DNA from: Neobacillus niacini
Lineage (GTDB): Bacteria; Bacillota; Bacilli; Bacillales; Cytobacillaceae
Reading direction: 5' to 3'
Length of the DNA stretch: 64,000 nt
Assembly: GCF_030817595.1 (NCBI RefSeq)
Contig: NZ_JAUSZN010000001.1
Coordinates: forward strand, 1,496,001-1,560,000
Shown here: piece after piece, positions 26,763 through 35,504 of the stretch
How the letters are laid out: every line of letters begins with the position of its first letter
Position numbering within the stretch: the stretch's first letter is position 1
Translations under genes and position numbers: made by a program
Notes under the pieces: model-generated
The model's database searches: none
What the model was told of the DNA's origin: nothing
The model's input: only the letters and a program-made list of their open reading frames with translations

Positions 26763-27088
26763 CGTATTACACTCCCTTCTTTATCATCATATCAAACATT
26801 TCCATCATCATAAATTCTTGAACCTCGTTCCGTTATCCTGCCACATAACTACAGTAAGACTTAAGTCGTAGAAAAAATTCAGTCTCCTCAAAACAAGGAA
26901 AATATGGGATATTTAGGTAGCAGGATCGACGAAATAGTCAAATATAACTACCAATGGAGGCGGTGTGATTAAATTCATTAAGATATTGTTAAACTTTTGA
27001 ATTTTTTTGGTAAATAATGACTGCTTTTACAAAATTGTGTTAAGATTCATTTTGGACTTTCTATCTATATTAAAAGGGAGATGTACCT
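26763..27088. other. Intergenic region between divergent alkD-like and RND genes
   Basis: About 325 bases carrying both promoters. I see no RNA motif, repeat or small gene that I can support; the right part is very AT-rich up to the AAAAGGGAG site of the RND gene. Confidence 0.4.
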
Positions 27089-30000
27089 ATGTCGATGTTT
27101 ACGAAATGGGCTTTTCAAAATAAAGCCGCTGTCTCATTGATGACTATATTAGTGTTAATCATTGGGGTTGTTAGTTATTTTAGATTACCGATGGAGTTCT
27201 TGCCTTCCGCAGACAATCCGCAAGTAACCATTATAACGATGGGGCAGGGAACAGATTCAAAAACAATGGAAAGTGATGTTACTTCTCCGATTGAACGGGC
27301 TGTTACCGGAATTAAAGGGAAAAATTCGATTTACTCCACAACGGGAGACGGCTTTTCAAAAGTAGATTTATTTTTTGAAGCTGGTTCAGACATGAAACAA
27401 GCAAAATTAGATGTTCAAGAGGCATTATCAAATGTGGCACTTCCAGCTTACATATCAAAGCCCATCATTTCGCAGCTAAATACCTCCATGATTCCAATCT
27501 CCAACATCGCTGTAACCTTTAAAGATGGCCTCACCACCGAAAACCTGGAATTGGTAAAAGAAAAAATTGAACCGTTATATAAAGACATTGACGGTGTTGC
27601 TCAAGTTCAAACCTATGGGTTAGTTGATCCTGTGATTTCATTAAAAATAGATAATCAAAAGTTAGCACAAAACCAAGTATCCCTTCAAAGTGTACTGGGA
27701 ATTCTTCAAGGTCAAAACAGCGCCCTAGCAGTCGGCGAAAAGAGTATTGACGGAAAAACAAGCAATATTAAGGTGATTGGCGACGTATCAAGTCTCGAAA
27801 AACTTAAACAGCTGCCAGTTGCACCAAACGTAACCCTAGAAGATATTTCTTCGATTAAAGAAACAAAACAATCCAATTTTCTCAACCGTTTCGACGGTGA
27901 AGAAGCATTAAGCATCAGTATTACGAAGGACAGTAATTCAAACGCTGTAACCATTAGTAAAGAAATTGAAAAAGTAACAAAAGAAATTAACAAAAAATAC
28001 GATTCACAAGAATCTACCATCTATGTTGCTTCAGCTGATATGGTTGAAACATCTGTACAAACGATGATGAAAGAAGTCCTGTTAGGTGCTTTATTTGCAA
28101 CGATTGTGATTATGATCTTTTTACGTAATATCAGAACAACGTTTATTACGATTGTATCTATTCCGCTATCACTTTGTTTTACTCTGTTCCTGCTTTCACG
28201 TTCCGGGGTAACGTTAAACATTTTAACACTTGGCGGTGTGGCCGTTGCGGTTGGGCGGCTTGTTGACGACAGTATTGTTGTCATTGAAAATATTTACCGC
28301 AAAATGCAGACAGAGAAATTCTCCGTTCAAATGGTGATCGACGCAACGAAACAAGTAGGTGTTGCGATTACCGCCTCCACGTTAACAACGGTCGCGGTTT
28401 TCTTGCCAATGAGTTTATTAAACGGCGGACTACAAGAATTCCTTTTACCATTTGCCTTAACGGTTACCTATTCCCTGCTTGCCTCGTTATTGGTTGCCTT
28501 AACATTGGTACCGTTAATGAGTGCTGGTTTATTGAAAAATACGAAACTTCCAGAACATAAACCAGCGGTACGCTTTCCAAAAGCAGTGAAATGGTCTTTA
28601 AATCATAAATGGATTGTATTTACGATTTCCTTCCTATTGTTTGCTGGATCGATAGGTGCATACTTTGCCGTACCGAAGGGTGCCGTTGACAATTCTACTG
28701 CCGACTTTGTTTCAGCCACCTTGAAATACCCAAATGAAACACCTTTTGAAACAGTCAAAGAAAAGGCTATTGAGCTTGAAAATTCAATAACTGAAATGAA
28801 TGAGGTTGAATATGTTTTCAACCAAGTAGGTTCTTCCGCGGATTTCGCTCAATTTGGTCAAATCGGTTCGCCAACCGAAGCGGTCATTAGTATTCTATTA
28901 AAAGATAAAGACGATACAGATAAGGTTCTAAAAGAAATTGAAAAGAAAAAGGACGATTATAAGGGTGCAGTATTAGAAGTCGCCACAGCTTCGTTTATGA
29001 TGGGCGGCTCAGCAACCAATATTACCATCGATGTGGTTGGTGAGGATATCGAACAGCTTGAAAAAACAGCAAACCGTATTAAAGAAACCGTGTCTGATAT
29101 TGATGGTGTCGAGGAAGTAACTACGAATCAAGATGAAAAGAAAACTGTCTACTCTCTCGTCGTAGATCCTGCAAAAGGTAATACACAGCAAATCGCCCAA
29201 CAGCTTGGAGTCATGCTAAATCAAACACATCTTGGAACCATCACGGTAAATGAAAAACAAACGATGGTTGTTCTTGAACCTTTACTAAACACAGAAACAG
29301 AAGCTGACTTAAAAAACATCCCAATCATGACCGAAAACGGGATGATACCTGTTTCTGAAATTGCAGCCTTAAAAGAGACTGAGAGTTCAACTAGCCAATT
29401 CCATAAAGATGGAGAAACGTATCTTCGGGTCACAGCATCCGTCGATCCTGCAAAACTCTCTGAAATCTCTACCAAGATTAACCTAGAATTATTCGGAGAT
29501 CAAAAAGGAAATAAAGGGATGGACCTTCCTGAGGATGTAGAAATTCTCGTTGGAGGAGCAAGTACCCAGCAAATGGAGGATTTTACCGATCTTTTCTTTA
29601 CGATGCTTGTTTCAATCGGAATTGTGTTCTTGATTATGGTTATCACGTTTAAGTCGATTAAAGCACCAATCGCGATTTTAACCTCCCTGCCCCTTGCAGC
29701 CATCGGTGCTATTTTAGGAATCTTGATCAGCCGGATATCCGTTGATATCACCGCCTTGCTTGGAGCACTTATGCTGATTGGAATTGTAGTGACCAATGCG
29801 ATTGTTCTGATTGACCGTGTGAGACAAAATGAAGAAAATATGACGATCCGTGAAGCACTTATTGAAGCGACTGCTACTAGAATGAGGCCGATTTTGATGA
29901 CCGCCGTTGCAACCATATGTGCGATGATTCCACTATTGCTTAAGGAACCTCAGTCTGGAAGCTTGGTTTCCCAAAGCTTGGCGATAGTCGTGATTGGTGG

Positions 30001-30121
30001 GCTGGCCCTCGCTACCCTCTTGACGTTGATCGTTATCCCATGTGTGTACGAATTATTGTATTTTAAAAAATCAAAGAAACAAAGAATGGCAGAAACAACC
30101 GAACAGCAGATTCAAATATAA
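27089..30121 (+). CDS. RND-family efflux permease (SwrC/AcrB-like)
   Basis: 1010 aa inner-membrane exporter of the AcrB family, the main Gram-positive member being SwrC (YerP) for surfactin and drug self-resistance. Two repeats of one plus five membrane segments flank large extracellular porter loops. Landmarks are FRLPMEFLPSADNPQV, GGVAVAVGRLVDDSIVVIENIYR (membrane segment 4 with the proton-relay Asp pair) and ALMLIGIVVTNAIVLIDRV. It is slightly shorter than SwrC (about 1065 aa). AAAAGGGAG precedes the ATG. No membrane fusion or outer membrane partner is adjacent, as expected for Firmicutes. Confidence 0.93.
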   Translation: MSMFTKWAFQNKAAVSLMTILVLIIGVVSYFRLPMEFLPSADNPQVTIITMGQGTDSKTMESDVTSPIERAVTGIKGKNSIYSTTGDGFSKVDLFFEAGSDMKQAKLDVQEALSNVALPAYISKPIISQLNTSMIPISNIAVTFKDGLTTENLELVKEKIEPLYKDIDGVAQVQTYGLVDPVISLKIDNQKLAQNQVSLQSVLGILQGQNSALAVGEKSIDGKTSNIKVIGDVSSLEKLKQLPVAPNVTLEDISSIKETKQSNFLNRFDGEEALSISITKDSNSNAVTISKEIEKVTKEINKKYDSQESTIYVASADMVETSVQTMMKEVLLGALFATIVIMIFLRNIRTTFITIVSIPLSLCFTLFLLSRSGVTLNILTLGGVAVAVGRLVDDSIVVIENIYRKMQTEKFSVQMVIDATKQVGVAITASTLTTVAVFLPMSLLNGGLQEFLLPFALTVTYSLLASLLVALTLVPLMSAGLLKNTKLPEHKPAVRFPKAVKWSLNHKWIVFTISFLLFAGSIGAYFAVPKGAVDNSTADFVSATLKYPNETPFETVKEKAIELENSITEMNEVEYVFNQVGSSADFAQFGQIGSPTEAVISILLKDKDDTDKVLKEIEKKKDDYKGAVLEVATASFMMGGSATNITIDVVGEDIEQLEKTANRIKETVSDIDGVEEVTTNQDEKKTVYSLVVDPAKGNTQQIAQQLGVMLNQTHLGTITVNEKQTMVVLEPLLNTETEADLKNIPIMTENGMIPVSEIAALKETESSTSQFHKDGETYLRVTASVDPAKLSEISTKINLELFGDQKGNKGMDLPEDVEILVGGASTQQMEDFTDLFFTMLVSIGIVFLIMVITFKSIKAPIAILTSLPLAAIGAILGILISRISVDITALLGALMLIGIVVTNAIVLIDRVRQNEENMTIREALIEATATRMRPILMTAVATICAMIPLLLKEPQSGSLVSQSLAIVVIGGLALATLLTLIVIPCVYELLYFKKSKKQRMAETTEQQIQI

Positions 30122-30183
30122 AAAGTATTATTCACCTTATTGATTGGATCCAAAAATGTAAGTAGACTCGTATGCAATATAAC

Positions 30184-30232
30184 AAAGCCGAAAACATGCA
30201 GAGATGAATAAAAAAATGCATGTTTTCGGCTT
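30184..30232 (+). terminator. Terminator of the RND gene
   Basis: Arms AAGCCGAAAACATGCA and TGCATGTTTTCGGCTT, 16 bp perfect, followed by ATTTATTTT. Confidence 0.85.
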
Positions 30233-30261
30233 ATTTATTTTCCTAGCGATTTTATAATAGT

Positions 30262-30376
30262 TTTACATAACCTTAACATCAACAAAACAGGCTCTTAACA
30301 TTGATTTATTATTCTATTATTAGTGGGGATAGCATGTGTGGCTATCATGGTAGTTGGCGTAGGTGGAGCCATTACT
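30262..30376 (+). promoter_or_regulatory. PhoP-box-like promoter element, copy 2
   Basis: TTTACA, TTAACA, AAAACA and TTAACA start at 30262, 30273, 30284 and 30295, an exact 11-base period matching PhoP~P binding arrays of Bacillus. A TATTAT block (30315) follows at -10 distance, then a hairpin GATAGC/GCTATC (30328-30346). The next gene on this strand is a HAD phosphatase 160 bases downstream, a plausible Pho-regulon target. Confidence 0.6.
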
Positions 30377-30533
30377 GATTTTACATACTACTCCGAGCTC
30401 TCTTTTAAAACAACTTGCAAAAGAATGTGTCCTGCTTGCCCAATTAACTTCACTTAATCTATACACAGTGTTTACTAAGATTTAATATTCAAATGATATG
30501 ATTGGCCTAACAACCAATGAGGAGGCAGATTAA

Positions 30534-31331
30534 ATGAATGTGCGTGCAATATTTATTGATATGGATGGTACACTACTTAAAGCCTCAAACTGCATTTCCC
30601 GCAGAAATATGCAAGCCATTTATGGGCTCATAAATCAAGGAGTACAGGTTTTTCTAGCCACTGGTCGACACTATGAAGTAACCGCACCCTACCATAAAGA
30701 AATAGGTTTACGAACTCCTATGATCTGTCTGAATGGTGCTGCTATACACGATGAAGAAACAGGAATAATTACCGAGATGAAAACTGTCCGATTGAACGAG
30801 GAACGATTCCACCATCTGACCGCTGAAAGTCTTTATAATGTTATAATCCATACAGCAAATGGACTCTACTGTAAGGAAACAAATGAAGAAATCGATTATT
30901 GGACAAAAGTTGGGCGAATTCCGCCACGATATATTGGAGATTTAAGACAGGCGAATTATCAAGATGTCCTTAAATATAGTGTTCGGACTGGAGAACCTTG
31001 CCCTGAATTATCTGCATTGTTTAAAAAGGAAGCAGAAGTGGTCGATTGGAATGACGGGTTTGAGCTGCTTGCTCCTAATGTTTCAAAATGGTCTGCTATT
31101 AAAAGCTTACTTACCGAATTTCGAATTCGTCCTGATGAAGTCGCAGCCATTGGAGACGGACCCAATGATATAGAAATGCTTCGGCATGTGGGTACAGGTG
31201 TGGCAATGGGCAACGCTAGTGCAAAGGTAAAAGCTGCAGCTGATTTTGTTACTGGACACCATGAAAATGATGGATTAGCGGAGTTTATAGAACAATATCT
31301 TCTACAGCCATATAAATCAAATGCGATTTAG
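30534..31331 (+). CDS. Cof-type HAD-IIB phosphatase
   Basis: 265 aa haloacid dehalogenase-like phosphatase of the Cof/YidA group. FIDMDGTLL (catalytic Asp pair), ATGRHYE, the lysine segment NVSKWSAIKSLL and GDGPNDIEML (metal-binding) are all intact, with the IIB cap between. Such enzymes dephosphorylate sugar phosphates, FMN or related metabolites; the substrate is not evident. GAGGAGG precedes the ATG. A PhoP-box-like promoter lies upstream. Confidence 0.92.
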   Translation: MNVRAIFIDMDGTLLKASNCISRRNMQAIYGLINQGVQVFLATGRHYEVTAPYHKEIGLRTPMICLNGAAIHDEETGIITEMKTVRLNEERFHHLTAESLYNVIIHTANGLYCKETNEEIDYWTKVGRIPPRYIGDLRQANYQDVLKYSVRTGEPCPELSALFKKEAEVVDWNDGFELLAPNVSKWSAIKSLLTEFRIRPDEVAAIGDGPNDIEMLRHVGTGVAMGNASAKVKAAADFVTGHHENDGLAEFIEQYLLQPYKSNAI

Positions 31332-31342
31332 ATGGCTGTAAT

Positions 31343-31380
31343 AAAAACGGACAGGTGTTATTCACACCTGTCCGTTTTTC
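31343..31380 (+). terminator. Terminator of the HAD gene
   Basis: Arms AAAAACGGACAGGTGT and CACACCTGTCCGTTTTT, nearly perfect and bidirectional, so it may also serve the convergent IDEAL-domain gene. Confidence 0.88.
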
Positions 31381-31397
31381 CTTAATGGATGTTCTTT

Positions 31398-31739
31398 TTA
31401 TGCGTTAACTTCCTTTACGAGCTGATTGATTGAATGCAATTTGGCTGATAGCTCATTAAACCATTCTTCATCCCCTGTTGCTAACGCTAAATCAATTTGG
31501 AAAAGAATTTGTTCCTTATTGTTGACATTTGCAGCAGGCAGGTGTTTTAGCTGGCTTGTTAAAAATGCTACTGTTCTGCCATTTATTTCTTTATTGTCAC
31601 TGGTTACTATCGTGACTTTTGCCACCCCTTCTACATTGCTTAGCGATTCAATAAAACCGATAATTAATTCCCCACTCAGCAAATTTCCCTTAACCCAATC
31701 ACCTGTTTCTAACATTGGAACATTATTTTTATTTAACAT
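31398..31739 (-). CDS. IDEAL-domain protein
   Basis: 113 aa. The C-terminal stretch QIDLALATGDEEWFNELSAKL matches the IDEAL motif (about residues 80-100) found in several small Bacillus proteins of unknown role. The N-terminal part (ETGDWVKGNLLSGELIIGFIES) looks like a small beta domain. GGGTGAA precedes the ATG. A 23-bp palindrome shared with the Rrf2 and Spx-like genes lies 69 bases upstream, suggesting common control by the Rrf2 protein. Confidence 0.8.
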   Translation of the reverse strand: MLNKNNVPMLETGDWVKGNLLSGELIIGFIESLSNVEGVAKVTIVTSDNKEINGRTVAFLTSQLKHLPAANVNNKEQILFQIDLALATGDEEWFNELSAKLHSINQLVKEVNA

Positions 31740-31807
31740 TATTTTTCACCCGCTTGGAAAAGTATAGTACCGCTCTAAACATGCTTTCTCTACATAGACC
31801 TTCATCA

Positions 31808-31830
31808 ACTGTAATTTATTTTATTACAGT
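31808..31830. promoter_or_regulatory. Rrf2-type operator, site 1 (IDEAL gene)
   Basis: ACTGTAA-N9-TTACAGT, a perfect inverted repeat with a nine-base AT spacer. It lies between the end of the Rrf2 gene and the start of the IDEAL gene. Confidence 0.7.
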
Positions 31831-31873
31831 TTTTTTAAAAAGAATCCTGTTGCACAAGCCCAGCCATTCTTCT

Positions 31874-32287
31874 TTATTGTTTTTGATTAATAAGACTAAC
31901 AACTTCCTTGATGGTGTATTCCTTTAAATATTCACCCAGATGGTTTTCAGCACCTAAAAAAATGGTAAACAAGACGCTTTGCATATTTGCCCCCACAATG
32001 CACTGTTCATTTGATTCAGGACATTTAGGCTGAAGTGCACCTTCTGAAGTAATCTTATAGATGTCCCATAGACTAACCTCACTAAGTTCTAAAGCAAAAA
32101 TAAAGCCGCCGCCTGTTCCCTCTTTTGATTTAATAAAACCATGTTTTTTTAATAAACTTAATACTTTACGAATACGAACTGGGTGGACACCGGCACTTTC
32201 TGCTATATATTCACTTGTTGACATCCGGTCTGGCTGTAATGCAAGTAGAGTTAAACTGTGAATGGCAAGTGTAAAATCACTGTTCAT
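31874..32287 (-). CDS. Rrf2-family transcriptional regulator (SaiR-like)
   Basis: 137 aa winged-helix regulator. The helix-turn-helix (STSEYIAESAGVHPVRIRKVLSLLKKHG, about 24-51) and wing with EGTGGGF are clear. Two cysteines (CPESNEQC, about 89-96) lie where other Rrf2 proteins hold a cluster or sense stress, but the classic three-Cys set is not present. AGGAGG precedes the ATG; an in-frame start 18 bases upstream is less likely. It lies next to an spx paralogue and shares operators with it, like SaiR and spxA2 of Bacillus anthracis. Confidence 0.88.
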   Translation of the reverse strand: MNSDFTLAIHSLTLLALQPDRMSTSEYIAESAGVHPVRIRKVLSLLKKHGFIKSKEGTGGGFIFALELSEVSLWDIYKITSEGALQPKCPESNEQCIVGANMQSVLFTIFLGAENHLGEYLKEYTIKEVVSLINQKQ

Positions 32288-32360
32288 AACCTGCCTCCTA
32301 TACATTCATCATTTTTCTATTATAGATTTTGCTACTATTCATTATTATATCATTTACAAT

Positions 32361-32383
32361 ACTGCAATGATAAATATTACAGT
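32361..32383. promoter_or_regulatory. Rrf2-type operator, site 2 (own promoter)
   Basis: ACTGCAA-N9-TTACAGT, one mismatch from the perfect palindrome, 74 bases upstream of the Rrf2 start codon and just upstream of a TATAAT block. Indicates autoregulation. Confidence 0.65.
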
Positions 32384-32415
32384 TCGGACGCAACTTAATT
32401 TCCATTTAGAATGTT

Positions 32416-32811
32416 TTAATTAGCCTCTTTATGCGATTCAATGTTTACAAATGTTCGAAGCTTACGTGGTAAAAACCTAGTTATTTCGTCCTCGTTATAT
32501 CCAACTTGTAATCTTTTTTCATCTATGATGATTGGGCGGCGCAACATTTTTGGATTGTTCGCAATTAATTGATATAAGGCATTTAGTGGCAGAGATTCAA
32601 TATCTACATTTAATTCCTGATAAGCTTTTGAGGTCGTCGAAATAATTTCGTCCGTCCCTTCTTCTGTCAGGCGAAGAATGGATTTAATCTCATCAATCGT
32701 AAGGGGATTAGCTATAATGTTTCTTTCCATATATTCAATCTGATGTTCCTCTAACCATGCCTTTGCTTTTCGACAAGAACCACAGCTTGGTGTTGTAAAT
32801 ACAGTTACCAT
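32416..32811 (-). CDS. Spx/ArsC-family transcriptional regulator, Spx paralogue
   Basis: 131 aa, exactly the length of Spx. It binds the RNA polymerase alpha C-terminal domain and redirects transcription under thiol stress (known for the family). The redox switch CGSC (Cys10 and Cys13) is intact. [20 protein letters not shown] and FLPRKLRTF are nearly identical to Spx, while residues after position 115 differ. Chosen ATG gives the standard [10 protein letters not shown] start. Two copies of the Rrf2 operator lie upstream. This is likely an SpxA2-type second Spx, with the main spx elsewhere (inference). Confidence 0.92.
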   Translation of the reverse strand: MVTVFTTPSCGSCRKAKAWLEEHQIEYMERNIIANPLTIDEIKSILRLTEEGTDEIISTTSKAYQELNVDIESLPLNALYQLIANNPKMLRRPIIIDEKRLQVGYNEDEITRFLPRKLRTFVNIESHKEAN

Positions 32812-32859
32812 ACCTTTACACACTCCCTTTTTATCATTCAACCATTACTTAACAGCCTA

Positions 32860-32882
32860 AATGTAACAAAAAACATTACAGT
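32860..32882. promoter_or_regulatory. Rrf2-type operator, site 3 (Spx-like gene, proximal)
   Basis: AATGTAA-N9-TTACAGT, one mismatch, 49 bases upstream of the Spx-like start codon. Confidence 0.65.
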
Positions 32883-32934
32883 TGAGAAACAATACATTTA
32901 AAAACTAATTTAGAGAGCTAAACTCAATGGCTAT

Positions 32935-32957
32935 ACTGTAATTTTAATTTTTACAGT
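32935..32957. promoter_or_regulatory. Rrf2-type operator, site 4 (Spx-like gene, distal)
   Basis: Perfect ACTGTAA-N9-TTACAGT. A further half-site ACTGTAA lies at 32969-32975. Two sites in tandem upstream of the spx paralogue parallel the two operators reported for SaiR control of spxA2. Confidence 0.7.
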
Positions 32958-33035
32958 TAAATAAGTCAACTGTAATTTTATGGGTAAATGAATTAATTTT
33001 ATCATTTGCATTTTGTAATAGACCAACAAGTTATT

Positions 33036-33079
33036 GTTCTAGAAACAATAGAACAGATGTGTTATAATATGTATAGAAC
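33036..33079 (+). promoter_or_regulatory. Promoter and operator of the GntR gene
   Basis: TATAAT at 33063-33068 is flanked by GTTCTA (33036), TAGAAC (33049) and TAGAAC (33074). The inverted and direct TAGAAC half-sites over the core promoter suggest autoregulation by the GntR protein. Confidence 0.6.
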
Positions 33080-33098
33080 AGATTGGAGGAAGTAATAA

Positions 33099-33476
33099 AT
33101 GATTATTCGAATTGAACCTGATTCTGACATCCCAATATACGAGCAGCTATCCAATCAAATAATCGAAGGAATTGCTAGAGGAGTGATTCAGCCAGGCGAT
33201 TCACTGCCTTCTGTTAGAGCTTTTGCTTCTGACCTTGGCGTTAACATGCACACGGTTAATAAAAGCTACCACCTGTTAGAAAAAAAGGGAATTATCAAGA
33301 TTGTTCCGAAATCAGGCGCGATTATTTCTTCACCTCAAGATTTCAATCAATCCTCTCTCGATAGACTAAAAGATGAATATATGCCTCTTATTGCAGAATC
33401 ACTTGTGGTGGGAATGTCTCAAAAACAAATTTTGGAGCTTGTTTCAATCATAATTAATGACATTAAGAAGAATTAA
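33099..33476 (+). CDS. YtrA-subfamily GntR regulator
   Basis: 125 aa, with only the winged helix-turn-helix (IPIYEQLSNQIIEGIARGVIQPGDSLPSVRAFASDLGV, about 13-48) and a short helical tail for dimerisation, as in YtrA. Such regulators usually repress the transporter or membrane protein gene next to them. Here that is the DUF1648 gene, whose ribosome binding site starts just after this stop codon. TTGGAGGAAG precedes the ATG. Confidence 0.9.
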   Translation: MIIRIEPDSDIPIYEQLSNQIIEGIARGVIQPGDSLPSVRAFASDLGVNMHTVNKSYHLLEKKGIIKIVPKSGAIISSPQDFNQSSLDRLKDEYMPLIAESLVVGMSQKQILELVSIIINDIKKN

Positions 33477-33495
33477 AACAAAAGGAGGAACTTAT

Positions 33496-34587
33496 ATGAC
33501 ATTAGCGATTTTTCTATTTATCTCCATTATCCTCGTTTGCATCCAAACCGCTACTCCTTATTTAGTAAAACGGACCATCATCTTTGGCGTCACAGTCCCA
33601 GAAAAGCACATAAAAAATGAACAACTCTTATCTTATAAAAAGCGATACACCTTTATGGTTGCCCTTCTTTCATTTATCGTTCTAGCCAGCTATATGCTTT
33701 GGGTACTAATGAGTACTCCAGGTGAAGAAAAAACCGTGTTAGCCGGGACATTCATACAATTTGGCATTATTCTATTCAGCCTTTCCCTTTATTTTTTCTA
33801 TCATGGAAAGACACTTCAATTAAAAAAGAAAAATAATTGGACGGAAAACTTAAAACAAGTTAAAGTTGCTGATTTATCCGTACGATCACATGATGAAATG
33901 CTTCCTTGGTATGTTTTCCTTCTTCCTATGATCATTACAATTGGAGTCATCGGGTATACGATTTTCCAATATGACCTATTGCCAGAACAAATTCCAACAC
34001 ACTGGGGAATAAATGGTGAAGCGGATGCCTTTACGGATAAAACGCCAATCTCAGCCATCTTAATGCCGCTAACGCTTTTAGCTATGCAAGTAATGTTCTT
34101 AGGAATCAATCTTGGAAAGAATAAATCTGGTATTAAATTAAGTGCAACCGGTCTGAATGCATCACGCACTCGCCAGCTAACATTACGGAAAAACTCAAGC
34201 TGGCTGATGTTTGGAATTAGTTTATTGCTAACAGTTATGTTTAGTTTCTTCCAATTAACCACGATTCACCCTGATTTATTTGCAGGTACGGTCATGATGG
34301 TAACTCCAATTATTTTCCTTGTGATTGTTTTAGCTGGAACCATTGTTTTTGCTGTAAAGGTCGGGCGTTCTGATAAACAATCTATCGATGAGGTGAAAGA
34401 GGAAATAACAGATTACGACGATGATACACACTGGAAAGGCGGAATCTTTTACTTCAACCGAAATGATCCTTCCATTTTTGTAGAAAAACGCTTTGGCGTT
34501 GGCTGGACCCTCAATTTTGCTAATCCAATCGGTTATATCATTGTTTTCGTCCCTCTCGTGGTCGTTATATTCTTATCTACCTTGTAA
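33496..34587 (+). CDS. DUF1648/DUF5808 membrane protein
   Basis: 363 aa with about eight hydrophobic segments. The middle contains PEQIPTHWGINGEADAF, the DUF1648 signature also seen in SdpI-type immunity proteins. The C-terminal HWKGGIFYFNRNDPSIFVEK segment is the DUF5808 motif. The pair GntR (YtrA type) plus DUF1648 protein is common in bacilli. A role in protection from cell-envelope-active peptides is possible by analogy with SdpI only. AAAGGAGG precedes the chosen ATG. Confidence 0.85.
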   Translation: MTLAIFLFISIILVCIQTATPYLVKRTIIFGVTVPEKHIKNEQLLSYKKRYTFMVALLSFIVLASYMLWVLMSTPGEEKTVLAGTFIQFGIILFSLSLYFFYHGKTLQLKKKNNWTENLKQVKVADLSVRSHDEMLPWYVFLLPMIITIGVIGYTIFQYDLLPEQIPTHWGINGEADAFTDKTPISAILMPLTLLAMQVMFLGINLGKNKSGIKLSATGLNASRTRQLTLRKNSSWLMFGISLLLTVMFSFFQLTTIHPDLFAGTVMMVTPIIFLVIVLAGTIVFAVKVGRSDKQSIDEVKEEITDYDDDTHWKGGIFYFNRNDPSIFVEKRFGVGWTLNFANPIGYIIVFVPLVVVIFLSTL

Positions 34588-34590
34588 CTT

Positions 34591-34628
34591 AAACGAGAGC
34601 GACCCTTGATTAGGATCGCTCTCGTTTT
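34591..34628 (+). terminator. Bidirectional terminator
   Basis: Arms AAACGAGAGCGA and TCGCTCTCGTTT followed by TGTCTG; lies between the convergent DUF1648 and HAD-IB genes. Confidence 0.8.
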
Positions 34629-34649
34629 GTCTGTCAAAAAGCTGTTTGG

Positions 34650-35312
34650 TTACGATATGATTTCCCATTTCTTATGATTAGCAATTTCTAATAAACGAGG
34701 TTCAGGGTTCACCGCTACAGGATTTCCAACTAATTCAAGCACATTTAAATCGGTAAAACTGTCCCCATATGCAAAGCTATTTTCCCAATCCACTTTCATG
34801 TTTGCTAAATGGTTATTAATATATTCAGTTTTTCGTTCTCCGTATATGTAGTTTATTGGAGCATTCTTCCTCACTTTTTCATTTTCATAGGGTATATTAC
34901 TTCCAATGATACAATCAAAAGTAACATCCTCAGTGACCGAATTAAGGAGCGGCACATATGCTCCGGACACTAGCATCGTGTAGTATCCATCTTTTTTATG
35001 TTGTTCTAGTCGATGTAACATCTGATTACTCAGGTTTTGACCCATCTTCCCGCCTATTTGAGAAAAAAACTCCTCAATTTCTGCTTTGGAAGAAGAACCA
35101 AATGCAGAAATATACGACCACATAGAGTACTCTTTCATTTTTTGTTCGGGGTAAAGTTTACATTTGTATGCTATATAGACCGGCATAATTCTTAGGAAGA
35201 ATTTCCGGTACTTTTGAAAATGGATAGGATGTTTCTTTAAGTGGCTCATCAACAGCGGGAACGTCTCCTCAGGGAATAATGTTCCATCAAAATCAAAAAT
35301 TGCAACCTTCAT
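34650..35312 (-). CDS. HAD-IB family phosphatase (SerB-like)
   Basis: 220 aa. Motifs FDFDGTLF (catalytic Asp), MLVSGAYVPLL (motif II Ser) and AYGDSFTDLNVL (motif III) are intact. The helical cap contains several aromatic residues. This is the subfamily IB group including phosphoserine phosphatase and phospholipid-phosphate-like enzymes; the specific substrate is unclear. Confidence 0.88.
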   Translation of the reverse strand: MKVAIFDFDGTLFPEETFPLLMSHLKKHPIHFQKYRKFFLRIMPVYIAYKCKLYPEQKMKEYSMWSYISAFGSSSKAEIEEFFSQIGGKMGQNLSNQMLHRLEQHKKDGYYTMLVSGAYVPLLNSVTEDVTFDCIIGSNIPYENEKVRKNAPINYIYGERKTEYINNHLANMKVDWENSFAYGDSFTDLNVLELVGNPVAVNPEPRLLEIANHKKWEIIS

Positions 35313-35429
35313 ATTATCAGCCTTTCAGTGTATTGATTCTACTCCCTACTATACATGAAAATGCTGGATAGGCCACAAAAATGCAAAATTTGCTACTTTT
35401 TCCTCATTTTCACCATTTAGAATCGGTAA

Positions 35430-35461
35430 GAAAACCCCTCCACTTTTAGAGGGAGTTTTCT
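35430..35461 (-). terminator. Terminator of the duplicated-domain gene
   Basis: Arms GAAAACTCCCTC and GAGGGGTTTTC on the minus strand with a short T tract. Confidence 0.65.
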
Positions 35462-35504
35462 TCTAATTATCCATTATGGCTTGATCAGAATTTGCGAACT
35501 CATT

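Noticed and set aside
30322..30460. Short hydrophobic coding frame starting within the PhoP-box repeat (LLVGIACVAIMVVG)
   Set aside because: No ribosome binding site, an in-frame stop right upstream, and the other copy of the repeat breaks the frame with a stop; conservation fits a promoter and hairpin better.
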